The notes under the pieces were generated by a model. The model saw only the letters and a program-made list of their open reading frames with translations. It did not search any database and was not told where the DNA came from. Source: Prochlorococcus marinus CUG1438 (GTDB taxonomy: Bacteria; Cyanobacteriota; Cyanobacteriia; PCC-6307; Cyanobiaceae). From it: a DNA stretch of 64,000 bases. Both the position numbers and the translations under genes were made by a program. Where the stretch lies: the NCBI GenBank assembly GCA_017644325.1, contig JAEPLS010000003.1, positions 1 to 64,000 of the forward strand. Reading direction: 5' to 3'. This document shows positions 1-8,256 of this stretch, one piece after another (the stretch's first letter is position 1; each line of letters begins with the position of its first letter).

Positions 1-658
1 CCATTTTATTTTGTTTATTAAAAATAGTAATAAGGATTATGAAAATTAAAAGATTCCATAATGACTCATAGAGAAAAGTAGGATGAAAATATTTGTAATT
101 AATAAATTCTAAAGGCCTATTTTGGATGGGGATAAATAATTTCCAAGGCAGATTTGTTGGAACACCAAAGGCTTCATTATTGAAAAAATTTCCCCACCTT
201 CCAATAGATTGTCCAAGAATAATTGAGGGAATCAATATATCCAAAAAAGTTTTTAAATGAATTTTTTTTGAATTGCAAAAAAATATAACAGCTAATAATG
301 CTCCAATTAGACCTCCGTGGATTGCTATGCCTCCTTCCCAGACGGCTAGAAAAGATGGTATTCGAACTGTTTTGTTGAATAGCTCTAAAGAAGTAAAAAA
401 GTTCTCTCCACTATATTGTCTCCACTCAAAAATTACGTAATAAGCTCTTGCTCCTATTACTGAAAAAATTATTAGTGATGGTAGTATTTCGCTTATGTAT
501 TCGGGGTTAATATTCCTTAACTTTGCAAGTTTTTTAGAAATTAATATGCCGATTAAAACTGAAATAGAAATAAGTAATCCGTACCATTTAATGGTTGTAA
601 ATCCTAAATTTAAAAATGTTTCTCCAGGAGATTGTATAAAAGCTTGAAATATAAGCAT
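1..658 (-). CDS. lgt: Prolipoprotein diacylglyceryl transferase, 3' end cut by window edge
   Basis: Lgt moves a diacylglyceryl group from phosphatidylglycerol to the lipobox cysteine of prolipoproteins in the cytoplasmic membrane. The reading frame opens at an ATG at 658-656 and runs off the left edge after 219 codons. The translation begins [19 protein letters not shown] and carries the family signature around [10 protein letters not shown], followed by [13 protein letters not shown], both typical of Lgt, between several hydrophobic helices. It lies 11 bases downstream of petA on the same strand, so it is probably the last gene of a petC-petA-lgt run. Only the C-terminal end is missing. Identity is clear from the motifs. 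Confidence 0.93.
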   Translation of the reverse strand, partial: MLIFQAFIQSPGETFLNLGFTTIKWYGLLISISVLIGILISKKLAKLRNINPEYISEILPSLIIFSVIGARAYYVIFEWRQYSGENFFTSLELFNKTVRIPSFLAVWEGGIAIHGGLIGALLAVIFFCNSKKIHLKTFLDILIPSIILGQSIGRWGNFFNNEAFGVPTNLPWKLFIPIQNRPLEFINYKYFHPTFLYESLWNLLIFIILITIFNKQNKM

Positions 659-669
659 TTAAAAGAAAA

Positions 670-1623
670 TTAGATCCCCTCTGCTGCCTGAACTTTTTCT
701 ACCTGTTTTTTCTTTAACACTAAAAGGATTTGAGTTAGACCAACACCAATAAAAAATGCAATTAATCCAATTACTCTGTATGGACTCTGAAGTACAACCT
801 CAGCATCTAATTGTCCAAAGCCGCCAACATTTGGATCATTAGTAAGCGGGTCACCTGCGTTAATTTTGTCTTGTGCTTTTACTATAAGTTGAGGACCAAC
901 AGGTACTGCTTCAGTAGTTATCTCACCATTCTCATTTTCTATGTTGACCTCATAGCTACCATCTTCAATTGTGTCTATTGAATTAATAGTTCCTGAGGTT
1001 GGAGAGGTGAAAACTACATTATTGCTTTTGTCTCCAGTTGGGTATACCTGACCTCTACCTCTATTTCCTCCGATATGTAAGGAGTATTTCCCATAGTGAT
1101 ACTCTTTATTAGTGGATGGATCAGGGGAAAGTACAGGAAAAACTATTTCTTTATTGGTATCCCCGGGTAAAGGTCCAACAATGATGATATTATCTTTCTC
1201 TTCACTGTAATTAGTGAAATATACCCCTTCTGTCTCCTCTTTGATTTCTTCGGTCCATCTTTCTTGAGGAGCAAGTTTAAAGCCATCAGGCAACATTACA
1301 ACAGCACCAACTTGTAATGGAACTTCAGAACCATCAGCGCCGATCTCTTTTAAGTCATTTTTGTAGGGTATTTTAACTACAGCTTTGAAAACACTATCTG
1401 CACCAACAGATTGAGGTACCTCTGCAATGGTAGGCATCTGAGCTAGATGACAATTTGCACAGACTATCTTTCCTGTGGCTTCTCTTGGGGATTCATAGTT
1501 TTGCTGAGCCCAGAATGGATAAGCAAAAGTTGACTTAGGATAAAATACAATGCTGGAAATAAAAAGCAGAGTACAGATCAATAAACTTGTTTTTTTCATG
1601 ATTTGATTTTTAAAACCTTTCAT
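670..1623 (-). CDS. petA: Cytochrome f (apocytochrome)
   Basis: PetA is the c-type haem subunit of the cytochrome b6f complex; it takes electrons from the Rieske protein and passes them to plastocyanin or cytochrome c6 in the thylakoid lumen. With the ATG at 1623 the product is 317 residues, the length I remember for this family in Prochlorococcus. A signal peptide ends in TFA before YPFWAQ, whose tyrosine is the axial haem ligand; CANCH (about residues 55-59) binds haem. A C-terminal membrane helix lies near 281-305. The frame is open to an ATG at 1713, but that would overlap petC by 86 bases and add a non-family extension; an ATG at 1599 is also possible. The start is 5 bases after the petC stop, so the two are co-translated in one operon. 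Confidence 0.96.
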   Translation of the reverse strand: MKGFKNQIMKKTSLLICTLLFISSIVFYPKSTFAYPFWAQQNYESPREATGKIVCANCHLAQMPTIAEVPQSVGADSVFKAVVKIPYKNDLKEIGADGSEVPLQVGAVVMLPDGFKLAPQERWTEEIKEETEGVYFTNYSEEKDNIIIVGPLPGDTNKEIVFPVLSPDPSTNKEYHYGKYSLHIGGNRGRGQVYPTGDKSNNVVFTSPTSGTINSIDTIEDGSYEVNIENENGEITTEAVPVGPQLIVKAQDKINAGDPLTNDPNVGGFGQLDAEVVLQSPYRVIGLIAFFIGVGLTQILLVLKKKQVEKVQAAEGI

Positions 1624-1627
1624 TTTT

Positions 1628-2164
1628 TTATGCCCACCATGGATTTTCATTAGTTCTAAAGTCAATTTCTGACCATTGTTTGACCAGTACAGCATCATCT
1701 TCAATATCGACATGAGCCAGGGCCAAGGATAAAGGAGCAGGCCCTCTGACTACTTTCCCATTTGTATCGTACTGACTGCCATGACAAGGGCATATAAATT
1801 TATTGGCACCACTATCCCATGGGACAACGCACCCTAAATGGGTACAAATTGCATTTAAACCAAATTCTCCTATCTCTCCACCCTCATTAACTATTAAATA
1901 AGTTGGGTCTCCTTTAAGACCCTGCACTAGACTTCTGTCACCTGCTTGATGGGTAGCTAACCAACCTGTCTTAGTTATTGGATTACCTAATTCATCTTTA
2001 GCAGAAGTTCCACCACCACCTCCTCCTGCTCTTAGAGGCATGAAATAATTTGCTACGGGGTAAAGGGCGCCTAAAGCTACACCAGTTGCAGTACCAAATG
2101 TAAGAAGATTCATAAATTGCCTTCGGCCCATTGAAGGGACATCATTGGAACTTAATTGAGTCAT
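1628..2164 (-). CDS. petC: Rieske iron-sulfur protein of cytochrome b6f
   Basis: PetC carries the 2Fe-2S cluster that accepts electrons from plastoquinol in the b6f complex. The 178-residue product has CTHLGC (107-112) and CPCHGS (125-130), which supply the two Cys and two His cluster ligands and the bridging disulfide. The N-terminus has a twin-arginine type signal anchor (GRRQF at 13-17, then a hydrophobic stretch) and a Gly-rich hinge at 47-52. Known Rieske proteins are Tat substrates, which fits tatC lying 0.4 kb away on the same strand. petA follows after 4 bases. Confidence 0.97.
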   Translation of the reverse strand: MTQLSSNDVPSMGRRQFMNLLTFGTATGVALGALYPVANYFMPLRAGGGGGGTSAKDELGNPITKTGWLATHQAGDRSLVQGLKGDPTYLIVNEGGEIGEFGLNAICTHLGCVVPWDSGANKFICPCHGSQYDTNGKVVRGPAPLSLALAHVDIEDDAVLVKQWSEIDFRTNENPWWA

Positions 2165-2287
2165 TCGCTACTTGGTTCTGTTATTTATTAGTTATTATGG
2201 ATCAAATTGATCAATTTCTGTTGCAAATAGATAGGACTTTTAATAATTTAAAGTAAAAGTTTAGGAAGTCTTAATTAATTGATTTAA

Positions 2288-2605
2288 ATGAACCCATTAC
2301 TAGTAGATGAAGTGATTCATTATTTGATGCATCGCTGGAAAAAAAAATATGACTTTAGGCTTTTTAGAAGAGGAAATTTTGTCTATTTTCAAATGATGTG
2401 GGGATTTCTTGGGCAGGAATCATTTCCTTTAAGTGAGGATGAATATAAAAAATCGATAGCTGATAAAATTGAGATTTTAAATAGATGTGGATATTCAGAG
2501 GAAGTAAGGGAATGGCTTAAAAGAACTAACGCTAAACCAAGGCTGGGTAGAGCTGTGAGCTTGCAATTAAATGTTAATGAGAAGATGAAAGAGTTTTTGA
2601 CTTAA
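2288..2605 (+). CDS. DUF3067 family protein
   Basis: This is a 105-residue soluble protein that I recognise as the DUF3067 family, found in cyanobacteria and plastid-bearing eukaryotes; no function is known to me. It is rich in aromatic and charged residues (HRWKKKYDFRLFRRG near residues 16-30) and has no signal peptide or membrane segment. The gene sits on the opposite strand between petC and tatC, and its last 32 bases overlap the end of tatC tail to tail. The position among b6f and Tat genes hints at a photosynthesis-linked role, but this is inference from location only. Confidence 0.8.
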   Translation: MNPLLVDEVIHYLMHRWKKKYDFRLFRRGNFVYFQMMWGFLGQESFPLSEDEYKKSIADKIEILNRCGYSEEVREWLKRTNAKPRLGRAVSLQLNVNEKMKEFLT

Positions 2606-3332
2606 GATTTTCTGATAAGTAAGTTAATCCAGTACCCACAAAAAATAAAAAAACAATCGATGTACATAGCAATGACATCGTTAATGGGTCTGTTGAAGGG
2701 GTTATCACTGCAGATAAAATTGCTGAAGAGATTACAACAAACTTCCAATTCGAAATCATTTTTTCTGTTGTAATTATTCCAAGAGAACCAAGAATAAATT
2801 GTAATACTGGTAATTGAAAAGCTATTGCAGTGCTAGTCATTAATAAGAGAACAAAATCAAAATATCTTTCTATAGACCAAGTTGGTTCAACAATATCAGC
2901 ACCGAAAGAAATAAAGAAATTTATGGCTGCAGGAACTAATATCCACCATGAAAAAATTAGTCCCAAGAAAAATAGAAGACCTGAACCAAAAACTGCTGGC
3001 AAGATAAGGCTTTTTTCTTGTTTTGTTAAACCAGGGGAAATGAATAATATTATTTGATAAAAAATATAAGGTATAGAAACTATTAATCCGCTGTAACCTG
3101 CTACTTTAATAGCGACAAATAAAAACTCTCCTGGAGCAAGTTGTAGTAAATGAATATCACCGGCAGGGATTTCTAAAAAAGATATTAACGGCTTTATGAT
3201 TAGAAAACTAAAGAATATTGAAATAAGTATTGAGTAAATTGAGTTTAGTATCCTGTGACGAAGCTCATCTAAATGATCAGTAAAAGTCATCGAATCTGGT
3301 AAGTTATTTTCACTTTGACCTTTAACTCTCAT
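2574..3332 (-). CDS. tatC: Twin-arginine translocase subunit TatC
   Basis: TatC is the multi-spanning membrane receptor for twin-arginine signal peptides and forms the Tat export machine with TatA-type proteins. The 252-residue product begins with the cytoplasmic segment containing MTFTDHLDELRHRI, the TatC signature that binds the signal peptide, followed by six hydrophobic helices; PGLTKQEK lies in the usual cytoplasmic loop. Length is normal for the family. The end overlaps the DUF3067 gene in convergent orientation. A likely client, the Rieske protein PetC, is encoded just downstream on the same strand. Confidence 0.96.
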   Translation of the reverse strand: MRVKGQSENNLPDSMTFTDHLDELRHRILNSIYSILISIFFSFLIIKPLISFLEIPAGDIHLLQLAPGEFLFVAIKVAGYSGLIVSIPYIFYQIILFISPGLTKQEKSLILPAVFGSGLLFFLGLIFSWWILVPAAINFFISFGADIVEPTWSIERYFDFVLLLMTSTAIAFQLPVLQFILGSLGIITTEKMISNWKFVVISSAILSAVITPSTDPLTMSLLCTSIVFLFFVGTGLTYLSENLKSKTLSSSH

Positions 3333-3413
3333 TGATTATTTGATAAAGATTATTTAAGAAAAATGTTTAAAAATACTATTGTCAAAGTCCAATTTATTTT
3401 TCCATAAATTTAA

Positions 3414-3674
3414 CTATTTGCTTAATTTAGGATTAGTTGGATCTGGTAATAAGAAAGGAGGAGCATCATTTAAAGATGATTCACCATAAGTTTCATATTC
3501 TCTATATCCACCCATCTTCCCATTCGTTTTCATTAAAGCGCTTACGAAGGCAAGTAATAAGAAAACAGTAGGAGCTCCAATTATTAATGCAGCACCAAAT
3601 AGATATCCAACAATAAATTCTGGAAAGCTATGATTTCCTAAAAATTCATGAGTGCCCAAAAGAAAATCAAACAT
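3414..3674 (-). CDS. Small conserved cyanobacterial membrane protein, unknown function
   Basis: An 86-residue product with one long hydrophobic stretch, roughly residues 18-50, and a polar C-terminal tail rich in Gly, Tyr, Pro and Asn (GGYREYETYGE, then LLPDPTNPK). It looks like the small single- or double-pass thylakoid proteins common in cyanobacteria, but I cannot name a family with confidence. It lies 81 bases upstream of tatC and 29 bases downstream of the Rqc2-like gene, all on the minus strand, so it may be cotranscribed with them. Confidence 0.7.
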   Translation of the reverse strand: MFDFLLGTHEFLGNHSFPEFIVGYLFGAALIIGAPTVFLLLAFVSALMKTNGKMGGYREYETYGESSLNDAPPFLLPDPTNPKLSK

Positions 3675-3703
3675 TTAGATTTTTAAATTTTTTTTATTAT
3701 AAA

Positions 3704-5404
3704 CTAATTTACTGTTTTAAGATTTTTTTTAATGTAATCTTCTCCTCTTGTAGGATTTCCCCAAATAATTTCTCCATTTTTAAAGGAAACGCACCCCTGT
3801 CCTCCTTTCTTGATTTTTTGCAAGTCTTTAATCTTTACTAAATTAATTGGAACTTTAATGTTTCTTTTTGCTTTACTAAATAAAGCAGCTAGATCTGCAG
3901 CTATTTGAAGATCTTGTTCAGATGCTACTTGAGATGAAGATTTTAAAACTACATGACTACCTGGTGATTCCTGTGCATGAAACCATAGATCACCTTTTTT
4001 TGAAAACTTAAAGCTTATTAAATCATTTTGCCTCATATTCCTCCCTACCTGAAGCTTCAATCCTGTGGGAGTGTCAACTTGAATGGGAAGAGATTGTATC
4101 TCAGATATACTTTTCTTGTCTTCTCTTTGCCTCTTGATATTGATATTAAACTCGTTACATAGTTCTTCCATAATTTCTTCTAAAAGTTTGATTCGCATAA
4201 AAAGTTTTTCATGATTTAAAGAATTTAGATTTTCTAGAAGTGTATTGAATTCATCTAATCTTTCTATATTTGTTTTGTAAATACTTAATCTTTCTTTTAT
4301 CAACTCTCTAGATCTCTTGAGTTTTTTTGACTTTTTATATAGTTTTTGTGCTTTATTAATATCTCTTTTATTAATTTCATTTGAACTGAATATATTGTCA
4401 GCTTTTTCTTTATATACCTCGTAGTTTTCAGATTTTTTCAGAAGATCATATTGAATATTTAAATTCTTTTTCTCATTATTGGTCTGTTTAAAAATTATCC
4501 CTTCAATTTTCTTTCCCAACAATTCAATTTTTTTTTGATTCAGATGATAATCATAATAGTTCTCTAAACCGGTGCATAAATCAATTTTATTTTCGCAATT
4601 AATTTCTTTATCAAAAAACCAAACGCAATAAAAATCGTTATCAAATATGGAAAAGTTAAAATTATTGTTTTTAAACCTATTTATCCAAATCTTCCAATTT
4701 TTAAATATCTCCTTTAAGTCTGAATCGCTAATGATATCGATATTTTTTCCCATTATTTCCAAATCTTTAGTATTACTTACTAGTTCTAATTGTTTTGTAA
4801 GGATAGGACTTACTCCTTGATAGGTGTTTATTAAACAGTATTTCAAAGACTCGGGCACTACAGAAATTGACTCTTTCCATGATTGATAAGACTCATCTTC
4901 TCGAGGTTGTTTTTTAAGATTAACCGGAGGGCCAGAATAAATCGATCCTGTTGAAATTGTTCTAAAACTTGATTGACTTGATTTAATTTGTTTACCAACT
5001 GCAATTATTTTATCTTTATTATCCAAATAAAAAATATTACTATGTTTTCCCATTAACTCGAAAACTAAAAACTTACTGATTTTATCTCCAGGTTTTTTTG
5101 CAAAACCAAATTTTATAACTCTCTCGAAATCATCTTGATCAATCGAAATTAAAGCCATATACTTTAATCCGTATCTTATTTGTTTAGAAAGAGTGCTTTC
5201 TCTCCCAATCTTTTCTGGCCTATTTATCTTTAGTATTCTAGGAGAGTCTCCATTCCATGAAACTTCTAACCATGTTTGAGAATCAACTCCTCTTAAACAT
5301 AATTGAATTGTATTAGGGTCTGGTTGTTGGGCAGTTTCAAACTTTGTAGGTAAGATGTTTTTTGTTAAATAATGCAAGACAGATCTAATAGATGTAATAT
5401 CCAT
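3704..5404 (-). CDS. NFACT/Rqc2 family protein (RqcH-like, FbpA family)
   Basis: Members of this family bind obstructed 50S subunits and add alanine tails to stalled peptides; older annotations call them fibronectin-binding proteins. The C-terminal NFACT-R (DUF814) domain is plain: GRNMRQND, DLWFHAQ and GSHVVLK lie near residues 454-488. The middle, about residues 290-420, is Lys/Glu-rich and predicted coiled coil, as expected for the CC-M arm. The frame opens at 5428, but the family normally starts at the MDIT methionine, which puts the start at 5404 and gives 566 residues. The N-terminal half has FERVI where characterised homologues carry an Asp-Arg pair, a point I cannot align securely. 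Whether cyanobacterial members make alanine tails is not shown by sequence. Confidence 0.88.
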   Translation of the reverse strand: MDITSIRSVLHYLTKNILPTKFETAQQPDPNTIQLCLRGVDSQTWLEVSWNGDSPRILKINRPEKIGRESTLSKQIRYGLKYMALISIDQDDFERVIKFGFAKKPGDKISKFLVFELMGKHSNIFYLDNKDKIIAVGKQIKSSQSSFRTISTGSIYSGPPVNLKKQPREDESYQSWKESISVVPESLKYCLINTYQGVSPILTKQLELVSNTKDLEIMGKNIDIISDSDLKEIFKNWKIWINRFKNNNFNFSIFDNDFYCVWFFDKEINCENKIDLCTGLENYYDYHLNQKKIELLGKKIEGIIFKQTNNEKKNLNIQYDLLKKSENYEVYKEKADNIFSSNEINKRDINKAQKLYKKSKKLKRSRELIKERLSIYKTNIERLDEFNTLLENLNSLNHEKLFMRIKLLEEIMEELCNEFNINIKRQREDKKSISEIQSLPIQVDTPTGLKLQVGRNMRQNDLISFKFSKKGDLWFHAQESPGSHVVLKSSSQVASEQDLQIAADLAALFSKAKRNIKVPINLVKIKDLQKIKKGGQGCVSFKNGEIIWGNPTRGEDYIKKNLKTVN

Positions 5405-5477
5405 TATCTGTGGAACACCTTTTTGCATTATTCCTTTTTAATTCACAAGATGTTTATCCTACTGTAAAAAATTTAAT

Positions 5478-6032
5478 ATGAAAAATCAAAAAAAACTCAT
5501 TATTCTTACTGGTCCAAGCGGGGTGGGTAAAGGAACAGTTGTTAAAGAAATATTAGGTAAAGAAAAAAATTTTTGGCTTTCAATATCTGCAACTACTAGA
5601 GAACCTAGAGAGGGAGAGAAGGACGGAGAAAATTACTACTTTTTAAATCAAAAAAATTTTAAAGAAATGATTGAACAAAACCTGTTCCTTGAATGGGCTC
5701 AATTCGCTGGGAATTACTATGGCACACCTTTGTCTTCTGTTAATGAGAAAATAAAGGAGGGATTTACCGTACTACTTGAAATTGAAGTAGAGGGTGCAAG
5801 GCAAATAAAAAATAAGTTCCCTAATTCAGTTTCAATATTTTTACTTCCTCCTGATAAAGAAGAGTTAGAGAGGAGAATAAGGAATAGAGGTACAGAAAAA
5901 GAAGAAGCAATTAAAAAAAGACTCTCAAGGGCTAATTATGAGATCTCAGTATCAAATCAATTTGATTTTGCATTAACAAATCATAATGTTGATGAAACAG
6001 CAAAAAAAATAATCAAGTTAATAAAAACTTGA
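5478..6032 (+). CDS. gmk: Guanylate kinase
   Basis: Gmk phosphorylates GMP to GDP with ATP in the cytoplasm. The 184-residue product has the P-loop GPSGVGKGT at 12-20, the GMP-binding segment SATTREPREGE near 37-47 and YYFLNQ, and the lid region with RNRGTEKEEAIKKRL. Length is normal. It is divergent from the Rqc2-like gene, with 73 bases between the starts, and it converges on psaJ; a stem-loop overlapping the stop codon probably ends transcription. Confidence 0.96.
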   Translation: MKNQKKLIILTGPSGVGKGTVVKEILGKEKNFWLSISATTREPREGEKDGENYYFLNQKNFKEMIEQNLFLEWAQFAGNYYGTPLSSVNEKIKEGFTVLLEIEVEGARQIKNKFPNSVSIFLLPPDKEELERRIRNRGTEKEEAIKKRLSRANYEISVSNQFDFALTNHNVDETAKKIIKLIKT

Positions 6033-6034
6033 TT
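6011..6034. terminator. Stem-loop at the gmk/psaJ convergent junction
   Basis: A perfect 9-base inverted repeat, AATCAAGTT at 6011-6019 and AACTTGATT at 6026-6034, encloses a 6-base A-rich loop and is followed by a pyrimidine-rich run. It straddles the gmk stop codon and lies 14 bases from the end of psaJ, so it could stop transcripts from both sides. Stem stability is modest because the arms are AT-rich. Confidence 0.6.
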
Positions 6035-6047
6035 ATTCTCTCTTTCT

Positions 6048-6182
6048 TCAGCTCATTGGATGGAATAATAAATCTGGGAAAAACCTATTAAATTCAATAA
6101 TTATTCCAGCTGTAAGGCTTAGCCAAATTGCTGCTACTACTGGGGCAGATCTTACAAATTTTGTGTTTAGAATTTTGAACAT
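6048..6182 (-). CDS. psaJ: Photosystem I subunit IX (PsaJ)
   Basis: A 44-residue frame opens with ATG at 6182-6180 and ends with TGA at 6050-6048. It begins [20 protein letters not shown], followed by one hydrophobic helix ([11 protein letters not shown]) and the ending [13 protein letters not shown]. This is the classic PsaJ pattern: short basic N-terminus, one membrane helix, and a conserved [11 protein letters not shown] region. PsaJ sits at the photosystem I edge beside PsaF and helps the plastocyanin/cytochrome c6 docking subunit fold. It lies 28 bases downstream of psaF, the standard psaF-psaJ operon. Confidence 0.95.
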   Translation of the reverse strand: MFKILNTKFVRSAPVVAAIWLSLTAGIIIEFNRFFPDLLFHPMS

Positions 6183-6210
6183 TTGTTTTATAAAAGTTTT
6201 TTAAAGATGT

Positions 6211-6774
6211 TTAGCGAGGACCATTAAGTGTAATATTCTTATCTTTCTCTCTTAAATCTCCATTTCTACCTTGTTTATTAGCAAGAAGAGGCCATTGTGC
6301 TCCTTTTACAAGACATTTTCTAGCTAAGTCTAGGTCAATAATGATCTCAAGATCGGCCGGATTCTTGGTCTTTTTTGATTCAATTAGATACTCTCTTCCT
6401 GACCAGCCAATAATACCAGCAATGTAAATAAATAATACTCCGGGAATAAGTAAATCTCCTTCATGACCTCTATTTAATAGGGCTCCCCATGGCTCAAGAG
6501 GAGGTCCAATTATTAAATGTGGAAGACCGTCATCTCCGCATGATGCTTTCCCATATCTTTCAAATCTTGCGATGTCTTTTTGAGTAGTTGCTGAATTTGC
6601 TCTCTCAATGAATTTAGGATTCTCAGAGCATTTTGTAAGGGCTGAAGCAGTATATTCTGTACTAGCTCTGTCTGCATTTAAGGCAGGCCCATTAGCAGCT
6701 AGAGCAGTTGGAGTGATTCCTAGAAACAGAAAAACTGAGGTTATGATTGAAAAAAAGAATTTCATAAGTTGCAA
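6211..6774 (-). CDS. psaF: Photosystem I subunit III (PsaF)
   Basis: PsaF is a photosystem I subunit with a lumenal domain and one membrane helix. The 187-residue product has a signal peptide ending near TALA-ANG (about residue 27), the lumenal segment with LTKCSENPKF and CGDDGLPHLI (the conserved Cys pair), and a membrane helix around LLIPGVLFIYIAGIIGW. The C-terminus is longer than in many cyanobacteria, ending in a Lys/Asn-rich tail. An in-frame ATG three codons in (6765) is an alternative start. psaJ follows in the same operon. Confidence 0.95.
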   Translation of the reverse strand: MQLMKFFFSIITSVFLFLGITPTALAANGPALNADRASTEYTASALTKCSENPKFIERANSATTQKDIARFERYGKASCGDDGLPHLIIGPPLEPWGALLNRGHEGDLLIPGVLFIYIAGIIGWSGREYLIESKKTKNPADLEIIIDLDLARKCLVKGAQWPLLANKQGRNGDLREKDKNITLNGPR

Positions 6775-6839
6775 TCTTTAATTCCTTATAGTGTGTTAAG
6801 TAAGAAATTAATATTAAAATAGAACAAGTTGAATCAAAA

Positions 6840-7910
6840 ATGAATAAAGTTTTAGCTATTGAAACAAGTTGTGATGAGACATCTGTCTCAATAGTCTCTA
6901 ATATTGGCGATACTTTCAGAATACATTCAAATATAATCGCATCTCAAATTGAAGATCATTCAAAATGGGGAGGAGTTGTTCCTGAACTTGCAGCTAGAAA
7001 GCACTTAGAGTTATTACCTTTTGTATTAGATAAGGCTTTAGAAGAATCAAAAATTAAAATTGAGGAAATTGATTATATTGCATCAACTGTAGCTCCTGGA
7101 TTAGTTGGTTGTTTACGAGTTGGCTCCATAACTGCAAGATCACTTTGCATGTTACATTCAAAGCCATTTTTAGGAATTCATCATTTGGAAGGGCATTTAT
7201 CTTCAATTCTTTTTTCAGAAAATTATCCAAAGAAATCTTTTCTCACATTACTTGTTAGCGGTGGACATACTGAATTGATAAAGGTTGATGATAGAAGGGG
7301 AATGCAGAGACTTGGGAAAAGTTTTGATGATGCTGCTGGAGAAGCCTTTGATAAAGTTGGAAGATTATTAGGCCTGAGTTATCCAGGAGGACCGGCAATT
7401 GAAAAGATTGCTAAAAGTGGTGATCCAATGAAATTTAATTTACCAAAATGTAGGATTTCTGATAAAAAAGGTGGATTTCTTAAATATGATTTCTCTTTTA
7501 GTGGTCTAAAAACTGCCGTACTTAGATTAGTTGAGAGGATAAATTTGGAAGGGAAGACCATTCCCACTCCTGATATTGCTGCAAGTTTTGAGAGAGTAGT
7601 GGCAGAAGTCTTGGTAGAAAGAACAATAAGATGTGCAGAAGAACATAGCTTGGATAATGTTGTTGTAGTTGGAGGAGTGGCTGCTAATAATACATTAAGA
7701 AAAATGATGATTAGTGAAGCTTGTAAAAAATCTATTAAAGTTCATTTAGCTCCCCTTAATCTTTGTACAGATAATGCTGCAATGATTGGAGCGGCGGCGT
7801 TGTTCAGGATTAACTTAAAGGATCATTTTAGTTCCCTTAAGTTAGGTGTTGCAGGAAGACTATCAATTGAACAAGCAAATACCCTTTATGAAGAAAACCC
7901 TCCCTTTTAA
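6840..7910 (+). CDS. tsaD: tRNA N6-adenosine threonylcarbamoyltransferase
   Basis: TsaD transfers the threonylcarbamoyl group to A37 of ANN-decoding tRNAs, acting with TsaB and TsaE. The 356-residue product has the ASKHA fold start (VLAIETSCDETSVS), the iron-binding HxxxH motif (H115 and H119 in HHLEGH), and the loops LLVSGGHTEL and VVVGGVAANN. Length is normal. It is divergent from psaF, with 65 bases between the starts. A small hli gene begins 6 bases after its stop, so the two are likely transcribed together. Confidence 0.97.
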   Translation: MNKVLAIETSCDETSVSIVSNIGDTFRIHSNIIASQIEDHSKWGGVVPELAARKHLELLPFVLDKALEESKIKIEEIDYIASTVAPGLVGCLRVGSITARSLCMLHSKPFLGIHHLEGHLSSILFSENYPKKSFLTLLVSGGHTELIKVDDRRGMQRLGKSFDDAAGEAFDKVGRLLGLSYPGGPAIEKIAKSGDPMKFNLPKCRISDKKGGFLKYDFSFSGLKTAVLRLVERINLEGKTIPTPDIAASFERVVAEVLVERTIRCAEEHSLDNVVVVGGVAANNTLRKMMISEACKKSIKVHLAPLNLCTDNAAMIGAAALFRINLKDHFSSLKLGVAGRLSIEQANTLYEENPPF

Positions 7911-7915
7911 TTTCA

Positions 7916-8092
7916 ATGAAGAAGCAACCTAAAATCGAGATAAAAGAGACAAAAAACTTCGTTGATAAAAAGGAACTGAATTTGTGGAAAAGAGGTTTTA
8001 CCCCTCAAGCTGAAATATGGAATGGAAGGATGGCAACCGTTGGTATAGGGGTTATTTTTATAATTATTGCTTTATTAAGCCAATTTTCTTAA
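7916..8092 (+). CDS. hli: High-light-inducible protein (HLIP, one-helix chlorophyll-binding family)
   Basis: A 58-residue frame starts with ATG at 7916 and ends with TAA at 8090-8092. After a Lys-rich N-terminus it carries RGFTPQAEIWNGRMA, which matches the chlorophyll-binding ExxNGR motif of the CAB/HLIP superfamily, then a hydrophobic helix (TVGIGVIFIIIALL). HLIPs bind chlorophyll and carotenoid singly and protect photosystems and chlorophyll synthesis; most are light-stress induced, but some are constitutive. Its start lies 6 bases after tsaD, so it may be expressed from the tsaD promoter and need not be stress-induced. The motif and length make the call firm; which HLIP subtype it is cannot be told. 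Confidence 0.92.
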   Translation: MKKQPKIEIKETKNFVDKKELNLWKRGFTPQAEIWNGRMATVGIGVIFIIIALLSQFS

Positions 8093-8256
8093 TAGAAATA
8101 AAATGCATTTGACCTGAAAGTATTTTTGAAAGTTTTTAGAAAAATTACTCTTGTTTATCTTATAAATTAAATTAAAAAGTATTGTATTTATTGGACTTCA
8201 GATAAGATTATTGATTTAATCAAAATAATAAATATTTCTATTATTTATAATTTTTT

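Noticed and set aside
1624-1713. 30-residue N-terminal extension of cytochrome f inside petC
   Set aside because: It overlaps the petC coding region and gives a longer N-terminus than the family; the ATG at 1623 fits better.
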